A DNA stretch of 64,000 bases from an uncultured bacterium (GCA_903834785.1 CAILKP010000093.1:179676-243675), one strand, 5' to 3'. Positions 9,099 to 20,802 are shown, counted from the stretch's first letter. Notes: generated by a model not told the origin, from the letters alone. A program made the numbers and translations.

Positions 9099-10121
9099 TC
9101 AGCGAAGCATGACGTTTGGTGAAGGCTCGAGCCGGGTTCCTGCGTCATCAGTAATGCAGTGGCTGAAGCCGGGACGGAGGGATGCCGAGGCCCACTGGCC
9201 GTCGGCCCGGACTGCGATGAGTGCTACCTGGTGGGCATCGACGATGGTGTGCTTGGCACGGATCCGTTCGAGCACGGCGAGGAGGGCCTCGGCGGGTGTC
9301 CGGCCTTGGCGCATGAACTCGGTTGCGAGGAACGAACCGCAAATCGACATGATCAGTTCGCCATTGCCGGTGGCGGAGACTCCGCCGATCTCCGCGTCAA
9401 CATACAGACCGTGTCCGATGATCGGAGAGTCGCCAACGCGACCGGCGAGTTTGAACCCAAGCCCTGAGGTGGTACAGACCCCGGCCAAGACGCCGGCCCG
9501 GTCGCGGGCGAGAATGCACACCGTGTCGTGCATCGGCTCCTTGGATGCCGGGGTCTGGCTCACCGGCTCTGCTGGTGCAACGGGGTACTTGCCGCTGCTG
9601 GCCTCGGCGTAACGCTCCTCGACATTCATTGGCGGCAGGATGCCCAGGCGGCTGGGAGCGGGTGCGGCTGCGCGGCCGACCAGATACCGGTTGAACTCCG
9701 ACTGGGCCTGGGGCGTGAGCAACTCGGTGGGATGCCTTGTGAACCCCTGAGCGGCGGCGAACTGCTCGGCGCCGTCGCCGGCGAGCATGATGTGAACCGT
9801 GCGGTCCATGACGCGGCGGGCGATTGCGGCCGGGTTTGCATATCCACGCACCGCACAGACGCTTCCACAGCGGTCGGGTGCGAGCATGACCGAGGCATCA
9901 ACCGAGACGCGGCCGGAGCTGTCCGGCAGGCCGCCGATTCCGACGGAGTCAACCGCGGGGTCGTTCTCGACGGCTGCCGCGGCGGCGATTGCAGCGTCCA
10001 AAGCTCCGGTACCGGCCATGAGCAACGGCCCGCCGGCCCGGTTGGCAACCGCGCCGAACGACCATGTCGAGAGCATCAATGGACAATTTTGCACCGAAGT
10101 TGAGCGTGGAACGGGTTGCAT
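9099..10121 (-). CDS. N4-(beta-N-acetylglucosaminyl)-L-asparaginase (Ntn hydrolase)
   Basis: This 340-residue member of the T2 peptidase/glycosylasparaginase family removes GlcNAc-linked Asn or related beta-aspartyl groups. The family is made as a precursor that cleaves itself before a threonine. Here that is Thr200 in PMHDTVCILARD, just after a low-complexity linker, which fits the alpha/beta boundary. The beta chain keeps GRVGDSPIIGHGLYVD and ATGNGELIM. The N-terminal half has SVGIGGLPDSSGRVSVDAS. No signal peptide is obvious from ATG 10121; translation could instead begin at ATG 10076, closer to the usual family start. It leads a tight pair with the HutG-like gene. Confidence 0.9.
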   Translation of the reverse strand: MQPVPRSTSVQNCPLMLSTWSFGAVANRAGGPLLMAGTGALDAAIAAAAAVENDPAVDSVGIGGLPDSSGRVSVDASVMLAPDRCGSVCAVRGYANPAAIARRVMDRTVHIMLAGDGAEQFAAAQGFTRHPTELLTPQAQSEFNRYLVGRAAAPAPSRLGILPPMNVEERYAEASSGKYPVAPAEPVSQTPASKEPMHDTVCILARDRAGVLAGVCTTSGLGFKLAGRVGDSPIIGHGLYVDAEIGGVSATGNGELIMSICGSFLATEFMRQGRTPAEALLAVLERIRAKHTIVDAHQVALIAVRADGQWASASLRPGFSHCITDDAGTRLEPSPNVMLR

Positions 10122-10285
10122 GAGTCAGGATAACTTGCCGAACCCCCCGGAGGCGGCAACGATGCATCAGAGCGTGTCGATGCCGATCCCGCCGTCACCG
10201 GGTCGGTCGTTACGCTGACGAGTTCTGGCCGGCGGCCATCGATCACCCCACAGGGGTACGCCGTCGGCGATTTCCAGGAGCCCTC

Positions 10286-12484
<2,199 letters not shown>

Positions 12485-12509
12485 TCGTTCGCTTGCGGCC
12501 GAAATGAAC

Positions 12510-12550
12510 ACGGAGCCGATGGTTCAACCATCGGCTCCGTTTGTTTTTGA
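12510..12550 (+). terminator. Rho-independent terminator after glnN
   Basis: A perfect 13-bp stem (12510-12522 with 12528-12540) closes a five-base TTCAA loop and runs into TTGTTTTTGA. It begins 25 bp after the glnN stop and also lies between glnN and the convergent scpA. Confidence 0.92.
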
Positions 12551-12587
12551 AGGGCCAAGAGAAGGTCTGGGAAACTCGAATCGCTGC

Positions 12588-13529
12588 TTACTCAGCCTCG
12601 TGTGATGCGTGGCCCACGGTGCTGGCCGCGGCATCGGAAGGGGTGGCCGGCTCGGCCTTGCGGCGGCGGCCCCGCTTGACGACCACTTCCACATCCTTCA
12701 TCCGGTTCTCCACCGCATCGTCGCCCTCGTCGCGAAGACGCAGCACAATCGTGCCGTGGATCGTGTCCTGAGTGACGAGGATCTGCCGCTGGCGGATCAG
12801 TTCGAGCATCGCCAGAAAGAGGCCGATGCACTCCGAGCGGGTTCGCTCTTTGAACACTTCAGCGAAGACCAAGCCTCGGGCAGCCGATTCGGCGGCAGGC
12901 TCAGCCTGAGCGGTTGCTTCGCCAGCGTGCTTGAGCAGGTCGATGATGTCCGCGGCATGCACCTGAATCGGGGTTTCATCATCCTTGACGGTGTGCTGGC
13001 CCAGACGGGTGAAGTCCACCGCCTCCATGATCATCGCGAATGCTTCGCAGAGGTCGACGACGCTCACGTCCTCGAGGTGGACCTGCTCGTCCTCTTCAAC
13101 CGGAGCGGCTTCCCACGCCGCGGCGGCAGCACCGAAGCGGGAAGACCATTCGTGATGCCGGTGCTCCAGGGCTGCCGCGGCGTCCCTGAATCGCTTGTAC
13201 GCCAGAAGCTGGCGGACCAGGTCGGCACGGGGATCCTCGGGTTTGACCAGCGGGCCGTCGGCCTGCGCGTTCTGCGTCGTCTCATCGGGGGACAGCATCC
13301 GCGATTTGATCTCCATCAGCGTCGCGGCCATAACCAGGAACTCGGCAGCGAGGTCCACATCAATCCGGTCGATGCCGCCTTCACCTTCAAGGAAGGCCAG
13401 ATACGACCCGGTGATCCGGGCCACGGGGATGTCGTGGATATCGATCTCATCACGGCGGATGAGGTACAGCAGCAGGTCCAGCGGGCCTTCGAACGCTTCG
13501 AGCGAGACCTTGTAATCTTCGAGCGACAT
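12588..13529 (-). CDS. scpA: Segregation and condensation protein A
   Basis: This is the kleisin subunit of the bacterial SMC-ScpAB condensin. Translation starts at ATG 13529 (MSLEDYKVSLEAFEGPLDLL), giving 313 residues; the longer open frame upstream runs into the divergent kdsD region and is not coding. The N-terminal kleisin motif FEGPLDLLLYLIRRDEIDI and the following EFLVMAATLMEIKSRMLSP are diagnostic. The C-terminal winged-helix part includes LAMLELIRQRQI. A tail of about 35 residues after it is basic (VVVKRGRRRKAEP), then Ala/Ser-rich, longer than in many relatives. No scpB or smc lies nearby. Confidence 0.95.
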   Translation of the reverse strand: MSLEDYKVSLEAFEGPLDLLLYLIRRDEIDIHDIPVARITGSYLAFLEGEGGIDRIDVDLAAEFLVMAATLMEIKSRMLSPDETTQNAQADGPLVKPEDPRADLVRQLLAYKRFRDAAAALEHRHHEWSSRFGAAAAAWEAAPVEEDEQVHLEDVSVVDLCEAFAMIMEAVDFTRLGQHTVKDDETPIQVHAADIIDLLKHAGEATAQAEPAAESAARGLVFAEVFKERTRSECIGLFLAMLELIRQRQILVTQDTIHGTIVLRLRDEGDDAVENRMKDVEVVVKRGRRRKAEPATPSDAAASTVGHASHEAE

Positions 13530-13689
13530 CCGGACTCCGTGGACTCCCGGCGGCGGTGCGGCGGAAGCGGGGGGGAAGATGGGCAGTGCGTCACGAACCG
13601 ATTCACATTGGTGACGGACGCGATTCGGGGCGGCTGGCGAGCCTGGCGCTGTGCCAAGCCCGTTACAAAAGGATAACCTGCTGGTGATC

Positions 13690-14790
13690 ATGACCTCTCC
13701 ACACCAGCCAGCCTCTTCCGACAGCCGCTCCACACCCCCCGGCCCTGCGGCCTTGGATGCTGCCGCCCGTGCTGCGGTGCTGGAAACAGCCCACCGCCTG
13801 CTGAGGGCGGAGGCCGAGTCGGTTTCCGGGCTCATTTCCAGGGTCGACGCGGATTTTGTCCGCTCTGTCGAGCTGCTGGTGGCCTGCGCCCGCCGGGGCG
13901 GGGCCGTGCTGGTGTCGGGGCTTGGCAAGTCCGGGCTGGTCGGAGCCAAGATCTCGGCCACTCTGGCCTCACTTGGACTGCCGTCGCACTTCATCCACCC
14001 GGTGGAAGCCGCCCATGGGGATCTGGGTAACTTCCGGGAGGTTGACCTGTGCATCGCCCTTTCCAACAGCGGCGAGACCGACGAGGTGCTGTCGCTGGTC
14101 GCCTGTCTGAGACAGGATGGAATCGACGTGATCGGAATCTGTGCCGGGCAGGATGTCCCAGCCGGTTCCTGCGGGCCAGGCCGATCGCGGCTGGAACGCC
14201 TTTGCACGGTCACGCTGACGACGGGTCGGGTGGACCAGCGGTTCGGCTCATCCCCTGCACCCATGTGCTCGACGACGGCCACTCTGGCCCTGGGTGATGC
14301 CCTGGCGCTTTGTGCCTCCCAGCTTCTGGAGTTCAGCCACGCCGATTTCGCCAAGCGCCACCCCGGCGGCTCGCTGGGCGGGCTGCTCAAGCCCGTGGTG
14401 GAGGCCCTGCGGTTTGTTGCCGGAAAGAACCTGATCCCGGTGCCGGATGACATGACCGTGGATGCTGCCCTGCGGCACTCCGAAACGGCCCAACGCCGTC
14501 CGGGTGCGATGCTGCTGGTTGATCGCCAAAGCGGCGAACTGACGGGGATATTCACCGATGCGGACCTCCGTCGGCTGCTGCTGAAGGATCCGGGCCTGAT
14601 GGGACGCCCGGTCAGCAGCATCATGTCGAAGAACCCGTCGTGCCTGCCGGACACGGCCCGGTTGGCCGATGCGGTCCACCTCGTTCAGGAGTTCCGCCGC
14701 GACGAAATCCCGGTGGTCGATGCCAAGGGGCGGCCGGTTGGTCTTTTGGATGTGCAGGACCTGATCGCGATGCGGCTGGTGCAGGACTAG
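13690..14790 (+). CDS. kdsD: Arabinose-5-phosphate isomerase (KpsF/GutQ/KdsD family)
   Basis: The enzyme converts ribulose-5-phosphate to arabinose-5-phosphate, the first step towards Kdo of lipopolysaccharide. It has an N-terminal SIS domain (VLVSGLGKSGLVGAKISATL, ALSNSGETDEV, STTATLALGDALALC, FAKRHPGGSLG) and two C-terminal CBS domains (GIFTDADLRR; DEIPVVDAKGRPVGLLDVQD). I choose ATG 13690 (MTSPHQPASS), 366 residues; an upstream start at 13651 would add 13 unlikely residues. The N-terminal 40 residues are Pro/Ser/Ala-rich. It is divergent from scpA across about 160 bp. Its presence suggests an outer membrane with Kdo-type LPS. Confidence 0.93.
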   Translation: MTSPHQPASSDSRSTPPGPAALDAAARAAVLETAHRLLRAEAESVSGLISRVDADFVRSVELLVACARRGGAVLVSGLGKSGLVGAKISATLASLGLPSHFIHPVEAAHGDLGNFREVDLCIALSNSGETDEVLSLVACLRQDGIDVIGICAGQDVPAGSCGPGRSRLERLCTVTLTTGRVDQRFGSSPAPMCSTTATLALGDALALCASQLLEFSHADFAKRHPGGSLGGLLKPVVEALRFVAGKNLIPVPDDMTVDAALRHSETAQRRPGAMLLVDRQSGELTGIFTDADLRRLLLKDPGLMGRPVSSIMSKNPSCLPDTARLADAVHLVQEFRRDEIPVVDAKGRPVGLLDVQDLIAMRLVQD

Positions 14791-14825
14791 GGGCCTTTGT
14801 GTGTGCTCGCGTGTCGCGGGCGCGA

Positions 14826-15326
14826 TCAGGCGACCGCGTGCGAACTTCCGCCATCGGCGGACGCTGCTTGCTGCTTGACCGCACGCTCGTAGTCGGCGGC
14901 GCCGGTGAGCATGACGGCCGCCACGGCCGTGAGCGCCCCGTGCCAGGCGCGTTGGTGCAGCGGTGTCCACGCCCCACCGAGAGCCTCCGCCATGGATTCA
15001 AGCATCAGGTCCCGTACGACCGGGTAATGGTCGGCTTTGGCCCCGTAGGCGACATGCCTGGCGCCCAGTTGCCGAAGCGGTTCGCTGAGCAGGTCAAGGC
15101 GCGATGCATTTCGGGCCACCAGCGCGATAGCAATGGTCAGGTGCTCACGCTGACGGTTCATGTCGGTGGGGAACATTGTCCGAAGTGCCGGGTGCCGCGT
15201 GAACAGGCGGTTGTAGAAGTTCTCGACGACCTGAGGCATCACGCTGGCTGCGACGGAGTGGCTTTCCTGGATCAGCGAGATCGCTTCCTCGGACAGCGTG
15301 AGCGTGGGGTCGTTGGTCTGGGCCAT
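14826..15326 (-). CDS. Single-domain bacterial globin
   Basis: This 166-residue globin lacks the reductase part of flavohemoglobin. It starts at ATG 15326 (MAQTNDPTLT). The B10 tyrosine lies in VENFYNRLFTRHPALRTMF, a glutamine in MNRQREH fits the E7 region, and the proximal F8 histidine is in LGARHVAYGAKADHYPVV. The GH region LGGAWTPLHQRAWHGAL is also typical. Tyr-B10 with Gln-E7 is the pattern linked to NO or oxygen chemistry in flavohemoglobin-like globins, so NO detoxification or oxygen sensing is plausible. It is convergent with kdsD and divergent from the sigma factor gene. Confidence 0.9.
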   Translation of the reverse strand: MAQTNDPTLTLSEEAISLIQESHSVAASVMPQVVENFYNRLFTRHPALRTMFPTDMNRQREHLTIAIALVARNASRLDLLSEPLRQLGARHVAYGAKADHYPVVRDLMLESMAEALGGAWTPLHQRAWHGALTAVAAVMLTGAADYERAVKQQAASADGGSSHAVA

Positions 15327-15652
15327 CTTGGGCAAGCTCCGGAGCGAAAGGCGTGGGCGTGCGAGGGACACGCTGCGAACGGCAGGTGGACGTTGCAATG
15401 GATCACGGCTGAAGGACCGAACCGCGGCTGCTCAACTATGCGTCATCGGGAAGTTATGCGGCTAGCTGATTGTCGCACCAATCGCAATCCGAGTTCGGGA
15501 TGGAAGGATTCTGTTTGGTCGGTCGTTCCGATACGGGTGCCCGGCTTTGTTCCGGGACCACCGTACCCTCTCGATGGAGGAACCAGCTGCGGTGGTTCAT
15601 CGAAAACTCAACTCGCCTATCCCCAGGGGCCACTGCCGTCGCATTGTCGCAT
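15327..15652. promoter_or_regulatory. Divergent intergenic region between globin and ECF sigma genes
   Basis: These 326 bases must hold the promoters of both the globin gene and the sigma/kinase operon. I see no -35/-10 pair good enough to name. One small hairpin (GAACCA, seven-base loop, TGGTTC) lies near 15580-15600, about 60 bases before the sigma factor ATG. An open frame crosses much of the region in the sigma gene's frame, but its residues do not look like sigma factor sequence. Confidence 0.4.
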
Positions 15653-16288
15653 ATGCCTGACTCGCTCCGCCTCATCACGCAGCACCTCCAGGAACTGGCC
15701 GACGCCCCCGCAGGCGACGAGCGATCCGCAGAGCGGATCCTGCCTTTGGTGTATCAGGAGCTTCGCAAGCTCGCTGCCAGCAAGCTGGCGGGGGAGAAGC
15801 ACCAGAACACGCTCCAGCCGACGGCGCTGGCCCATGAGGCGTTCCTCAGGCTGCTGGGTCCGCTTGATGAGAATGGCAAACCGCGCACCAATGTGTGGGA
15901 CAGCACCGGGCACTTCTTTGCGTCCGCCGCGATTGCCATGAGGCGCATTCTCGTTGAGCGGGGGCGACGCCGCCAGCGGCGCAGCCGGTTGTCTCAGGGG
16001 ATGCCGCTGCCGACTGAGAACACGGCACTCGATGCCGGGGCGGACGTGATCGACATCGTCGCTCTGGATGAAGCACTCAAAAAGCTCGAGGCCCACGATC
16101 CTCGAAAGGCACGCGTGGTGATGCTGCGGTTTTTCTGCAATCTTTCTGTCGAGGAGACTGCGGCGGCACTGGAACTCTCACCGGCGACCGTCAAGAACGA
16201 CTGGGCGTACTCACGGGCCTGGCTGAAGCGGCAGATGCTGGCCGACGGGCCGAGCCGCGCTGACGACCAGGAGGACGACGAAGGATGA
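15653..16288 (+). CDS. ECF-type RNA polymerase sigma factor (planctomycete type)
   Basis: This 211-residue sigma-70 factor has regions 2 and 4 only. I choose ATG 15653 (MPDSLRLITQ), where homology begins. Region 2 carries LVYQELRKLAASKLAGE and PTALAHEAFLRLLG, typical of the ECF group expanded in planctomycetes. Region 4 is DPRKARVVMLRFFCNLSVEE and the helix-turn-helix AALELSPATVKNDWAYSRAW. Its stop overlaps the start of the kinase gene by four bases (ATGA), so the two are translationally coupled. In such pairs the kinase is thought to control the sigma factor in place of an anti-sigma factor. Confidence 0.95.
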   Translation: MPDSLRLITQHLQELADAPAGDERSAERILPLVYQELRKLAASKLAGEKHQNTLQPTALAHEAFLRLLGPLDENGKPRTNVWDSTGHFFASAAIAMRRILVERGRRRQRRSRLSQGMPLPTENTALDAGADVIDIVALDEALKKLEAHDPRKARVVMLRFFCNLSVEETAAALELSPATVKNDWAYSRAWLKRQMLADGPSRADDQEDDEG

Positions 16289-19200
16289 GCAGCACGGGCC
16301 ATGGTGTGCCCACCGCCGGATCCGCCGCTGCGCCCGCCGTAGCTGCGGAAGTGCATGCTGCGCGGATTGAAGCGTTGTTCATTGAGCTGTCCGAACTGGA
16401 CCCCCAGGTCCAGCCGCAGCGGCTCGCCGAGTTGCGTGCGGCGGGCGAGACCGACGTGGTGATACGGGAGGTTGCCTCCCTGCTTGACTGCAACACGGGC
16501 GGTTTCATGCGAGCCGACGACCTCGCCACGCTGGCCACCGAGGCGATGGACTGGCCGCTGGATCCGGGCGATGTGTTCGGCGATGTAGTCGTCAAGGAGC
16601 GTCTGGGTGCCGGCGGCATGGGCGTTGTGTACAAAGCGCGGCAGCAGCAGCCGGGCCGGGATGTGGCGCTGAAAGTCATCCGGCCGTGGGTCGCGCAGAC
16701 CGAAGGCCTTGAACGCATCAGCCGGGAAGCGGAGCTTCAGGCGAGGATCTCGCATCCGAACGTGGCGCAGATCTTCGCCGTGCGCACACAGGAGCAGGCT
16801 GACGGACGGGTGCTCAGCGGGATCGTGATGGAGCTGGTCGACGGTGCCCGCATTGATCACGCGTGCTCAGCACGCAAACTCGGACTTCGGAGTATCGTGC
16901 AGCTGTTCATCCAGGCATGCGATGCCGTTGCCCACGCCCATAGTGCTGGCATCATCCACCGCGATCTCAAGCCTGGAAACATCTTCGTGACCGAGACGCT
17001 CCGCGTCAAGGTGCTCGACTTCGGGATTGCAGGACCGATCGGCGGTCCATCCCCGGGCCTGCGCACCGCAGACCACGGGGCATCCGAGCCAGGGCGGGGC
17101 GCAACCGAAGGCGCCGACACCTCGACGATGTCTCGCTCTCAGGTTTCAGGTCTTCGCGGCACCCCCGACTACATCAGTCCGGAGGCGTTCTCCAGCGGGA
17201 TTCCGGTGGATGTCCGCGGCGACGTCTTTGCACTGGGCGTCGTGCTGCACGAACTGCTGACCGGGGCATTGCCTCGGCGGCGACGCACCGGCTCGCCGGA
17301 TCCGTCGGCATCCTCGGCAGCGCGTCGGCTTCCGCGGGATCTTCGGGCAGTTCTTCGTGTCGCGCTAGCCACGGATCCTGGGCGGCGATACCAGTCCGTT
17401 GGCCAGTTCGCCGGAGACCTGCGCCGGCACCTGGAAACTCGGCCTATTTCGGTGCGGGCGGACTCGATCCTTTATGTGGCGTCGCGGTTTGTCCGGCGGC
17501 ACCGGTTGCTGGCTCTGGTCGCGCTGTCGCTTTCATTCGGTGTGCTATCGGCTGGAGCGATTGCCTGGGCGCAGAGCCGAAAGGCGGAGGAAGCTCTCAA
17601 GGCCGAGGCTGTCGCCGGCCGTCAGGCCGTCACCGCGCTGGCCGTGGCCAGTTCGGAGCGGGATCGGGCTGATTCTGCGGCTCGCGTCCTGAAGGATCGT
17701 CTTGTCACTGCGGATCTCGAACTTGCCCGGGCTGTGGCCGGTACCGGTGCACATGTGCAGGCCGAACAGCTGATTCTGCCCCGGGCGGCTCAACTGCCCG
17801 GCGATCCGCGGACGCGATGGGCTCTGCGCTCACTGGCCTACGGCGGCGGCTGTTTCGCGGCGATCGATGTTCCCGGCGGCGTCATGGACATCTCCCGCAC
17901 CGCTGACGGCTTCATTGTCGGTTCATCGAGTGGTGTACTTACGCGCGTGACCAGTCAGGGGAAGGTGCTCTGGCGCACCGAGAACTTAAGCTCGCTGAAC
18001 GGAATCTGGTACCTCTCACGAAATACGGAGGCAATCGTCTGTGGGGTTGATCGCTCCGGAACGATCTTTGTCGTGGATGCTGCAAATGGAGAGTTGCGGG
18101 CACGGGTGCCGAATCCGCCAGTCGGCAACGTGGGCTTTTGCCGCATTATCAGCGAGATGGGAGGCAGCCGAGTGCTGTCGGCGGGCATCGATGGCCACCT
18201 CCGGATGTTTGAGTCAAGCATCAGTGGCTGGCGGCTGGCAAGCCTTACGCCGATTGCGTCAGAGGGCATTCAGTGCCTCACCCCGATTGATGATGAGTAT
18301 GTGGCCATTGGGACGCCTAGAGGCAGGATCTTTGTCTTGCGGCGGGATGGGGCCAATTGGCAGACCGTGCGGCACTGGCAAGCCCACAGCGACAGCGCCG
18401 CCGCAGATGTCGCGGTCTCGGCCCTTGCGGTCACGCGATCCGGCGTCCTGCTGAGTCTCGGAACCGAGCGCACGCTCAAGTCATGGAACTTCCGTACCGG
18501 TGAACGTCTAAGCGAGGTGGCGGCAGCTCCCACCATTGCGGTTCATCTGGACGCCGTAGGTGATCGGGTTATCCAGGCTGGTCGCTGGGGTTCTGCGGTC
18601 TGGAGGGTGAGCCACGCCGGTGTGCTCACGGCTGAACCGGAGGTTCCGGATGCAGCTGCTGTGGCATGCCTTGCACCCGATTCCAGCATCATCGCCACTG
18701 GATTCGGCGATTCCGTGCGGCTGTGGGATCCGAAGTTGGCCCGGAGCACCGCTGTCTTCCCGCACGTTACCGGAGGCGGACGCGTTTTCGCCTCGCCGGA
18801 TCAGACGCGGCTGGTTGTTACGACGTCTCGAAGCGGAAGCGTCCAGATCATCCCGGCTTCTCTGCCGGATGACCGCTGGCAGACGGACAGTACGACCGTC
18901 AACACCGGGCTCGATACGGTACTGGATCTGGCATGGATTGACCGGGATCGGATCGCCGTTGCCGGAAGGGCTGGCGTGAGCGTTGTGGACCTGCGAAGCG
19001 GTCAGGCGATGGCGTCGCGATACCCGGCCGGGTCGCCCTATGCGGTGACGGCGCTCGGTGAGCGAGTTCTCAGCGGCGGCATCCCGTCCCGGGTTCAGGA
19101 CTGGCGTGCTGGCAACGCTGCGGCGGGCTTCTGGAAGGAACTTCCTCAGCGGATCGGCATCAATGCCATCCTCAAAGTGCCGGAGGCCACGGCACGGTTC

Positions 19201-19677
19201 GATCCGTTCCTCATCGTCTTGTCTCGACACACGGTCGATCTGCTCGACTGTTCCTCGCTGGACAGCCTGATCAGTCAGCCCGTGGCTGGTGAGGTGTGGC
19301 GGGGGGCGATCTCTCGCGATGGCAAGCTTCTTGCGGTCTGTACGTGGGGGGCCACAATCGAGTTGTTCACGGTGCCGGAACTCCGGCCGGCGGGCGTCCT
19401 GCTCGGCCACAGCCAGATCGTTCACGACATGCGGTTCTCCGAGGACGGCATGCTGCTGAGTGCTGGAGGCGATGGTGTTCTGAACGTCTGGTACCCTCGA
19501 GATCGGGCGTGTATCGCCAGCTTCCGCAGCGGTGGGCCCCCGCTGGTTGGAGTCGAACTGCTTGCCGATCGCCTGCTGACTATCACAGATGCAGGCACGC
19601 TGACGAGCGTTCGGCTTTCCGAACTGGATAGTGCCGCGGCAGTCCGGCCCGTATCAGAGTCGACCGCTGGGAAATGA
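16285..19677 (+). CDS. Ser/Thr protein kinase with transmembrane segment and WD40-like propeller
   Basis: This is a 1130-residue Hanks-type kinase. A conserved lead (about 20-95) precedes the kinase domain (about 100-390): glycine loop LGAGGMGVVYKA, Lys130 in VALKVI, Asp227 in HRDLKPGN, Asp245 in DFG, and GTPDYISPEAF in the activation segment. One membrane helix (LLALVALSLSFGVLSAGAIAWAQ, near 410-432) is followed by a short coiled coil, then about 600 residues of beta-propeller repeats with WD40-like units (VRLWDPK, VLNVWYPRDR). The layout suggests a cytoplasmic kinase with a periplasmic or otherwise external sensor propeller. It is coupled to the upstream sigma factor gene, its likely target. 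Confidence 0.93.
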   Translation: MSSTGHGVPTAGSAAAPAVAAEVHAARIEALFIELSELDPQVQPQRLAELRAAGETDVVIREVASLLDCNTGGFMRADDLATLATEAMDWPLDPGDVFGDVVVKERLGAGGMGVVYKARQQQPGRDVALKVIRPWVAQTEGLERISREAELQARISHPNVAQIFAVRTQEQADGRVLSGIVMELVDGARIDHACSARKLGLRSIVQLFIQACDAVAHAHSAGIIHRDLKPGNIFVTETLRVKVLDFGIAGPIGGPSPGLRTADHGASEPGRGATEGADTSTMSRSQVSGLRGTPDYISPEAFSSGIPVDVRGDVFALGVVLHELLTGALPRRRRTGSPDPSASSAARRLPRDLRAVLRVALATDPGRRYQSVGQFAGDLRRHLETRPISVRADSILYVASRFVRRHRLLALVALSLSFGVLSAGAIAWAQSRKAEEALKAEAVAGRQAVTALAVASSERDRADSAARVLKDRLVTADLELARAVAGTGAHVQAEQLILPRAAQLPGDPRTRWALRSLAYGGGCFAAIDVPGGVMDISRTADGFIVGSSSGVLTRVTSQGKVLWRTENLSSLNGIWYLSRNTEAIVCGVDRSGTIFVVDAANGELRARVPNPPVGNVGFCRIISEMGGSRVLSAGIDGHLRMFESSISGWRLASLTPIASEGIQCLTPIDDEYVAIGTPRGRIFVLRRDGANWQTVRHWQAHSDSAAADVAVSALAVTRSGVLLSLGTERTLKSWNFRTGERLSEVAAAPTIAVHLDAVGDRVIQAGRWGSAVWRVSHAGVLTAEPEVPDAAAVACLAPDSSIIATGFGDSVRLWDPKLARSTAVFPHVTGGGRVFASPDQTRLVVTTSRSGSVQIIPASLPDDRWQTDSTTVNTGLDTVLDLAWIDRDRIAVAGRAGVSVVDLRSGQAMASRYPAGSPYAVTALGERVLSGGIPSRVQDWRAGNAAAGFWKELPQRIGINAILKVPEATARFDPFLIVLSRHTVDLLDCSSLDSLISQPVAGEVWRGAISRDGKLLAVCTWGATIELFTVPELRPAGVLLGHSQIVHDMRFSEDGMLLSAGGDGVLNVWYPRDRACIASFRSGGPPLVGVELLADRLLTITDAGTLTSVRLSELDSAAAVRPVSESTAGK

Positions 19678-19788
19678 CCCCGTCCGCCCGGCGCACAACG
19701 AGGCGACCGAGCACTGGTACACTCGTCCGCCCGCGGCACGGCCCGTCGCCGTTTCCTGCGGGCCACGTTACCGCCCCGGAGTCAGAAT

Positions 19789-20802
19789 ATGGTGCATACG
19801 CCGATCGCCGTCCTGAGCATTCTCGCCGCCGCCCTGGTCGCTGCCAAACCCGGCACCCCGGCCAAGCCTGCAACCCCCGCTGCCCCGGCGGCAGCCACCC
19901 CCGGGGCTGAGCCAACCAAGGCGGAGACCCCGGCGCGGCAGCCATCAGCCAAGGGGACGATGTTCGACGGCGAGGCGAAGGAACTTGCGGGCGGCTTCAG
20001 GTTCACCGAAGGCCCGGTGTACGTCAGCAGCGGACCGCTGGCGGGCTACTTCGTTTTCTCTGACATCCCCAACTCAAAGATCCACAAAGTTAAGATCGAC
20101 AAGGAGGGCAAAGGCACCCCTGAACTGCTGCGGGAGAAGTCGGGGGGTGCCAACGGCAACGCCGTGGATGCCAAGGGACAGCTCGTCAGCTGCGAGTCCG
20201 AAGGCCGCGTGACGCGGACGGACATCCTTGCTGATTCCAAGGCGACGCCCGTGGTGCTGGCTTCAGAGTTTGAGGGCAGTCGGCTCAACAGCCCCAACGA
20301 CCTGTGCATCGGTGCCAATGGTGACATCTACTTCACCGATCCGGCGTACTTCGCTGGGGAGGCCCGCAAGCTCAAGTTCGAAGGCGTGTACCGGCTTGCT
20401 CCGGACGGCAAGCTGACGGTGGTGTCCAAGGACTACAAGCGGCCCAACGGCATCTGCCTCTCGCCAGACGGCAAGAAGCTCTACGTTGCCGATGCCGGTG
20501 CTGGCGAACTGTGGGTGCATGAAGTGAACGCGGACGGCTCTACGGGCGAAAGGAAGCCGTTCGCTGACTTCAAGGGCGTTCGCGGTCGCGGCGTTCCCGA
20601 CGGCCTGCGGACCGACAAGAAGGGCAACGTCTACAGCACCGGTCCCGGCGGCATCTGGTGCTTCTCACCCACTGGCGAATGGCTGGACCGGCTCTCGCTT
20701 CCTTCGGTTTCCAACTTCAACTTCGGCGGTCCGGACGGCACGACGATCCTGACCACCTCCGGTGCCCAGATCATGGTCGGCAAGAGCAAGAATCCGGGCT
20801 GA
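19789..20802 (+). CDS. SMP-30/gluconolactonase/LRE family protein, exported
   Basis: This is a 337-residue six-bladed propeller hydrolase of the gluconolactonase type, which opens sugar lactones. A signal-like N-terminus (MVHTPIAVLSILAAALVAA) precedes a Pro/Ala linker of about 35 residues. Family motifs are FTEGPVYVSSGPLAGYFVFSD, NSPNDLCIGANGDIYFTDP and RPNGICLSPDGKKLYVADAG. Glu in FTEGP, Asn in NSPND and Asp in VADAG are the expected metal ligands. The gene is separated from the kinase by 111 bp and ends just before a strong hairpin. A role in periplasmic sugar-lactone catabolism is inferred. Confidence 0.9.
   Translation: MVHTPIAVLSILAAALVAAKPGTPAKPATPAAPAAATPGAEPTKAETPARQPSAKGTMFDGEAKELAGGFRFTEGPVYVSSGPLAGYFVFSDIPNSKIHKVKIDKEGKGTPELLREKSGGANGNAVDAKGQLVSCESEGRVTRTDILADSKATPVVLASEFEGSRLNSPNDLCIGANGDIYFTDPAYFAGEARKLKFEGVYRLAPDGKLTVVSKDYKRPNGICLSPDGKKLYVADAGAGELWVHEVNADGSTGERKPFADFKGVRGRGVPDGLRTDKKGNVYSTGPGGIWCFSPTGEWLDRLSLPSVSNFNFGGPDGTTILTTSGAQIMVGKSKNPG

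Noticed and set aside
13530..14654. N-terminal extension of the scpA frame to 688 codons
   Set aside because: It is antisense to kdsD and Ser/Arg/Pro-rich; ScpA homology begins exactly at ATG 13529.
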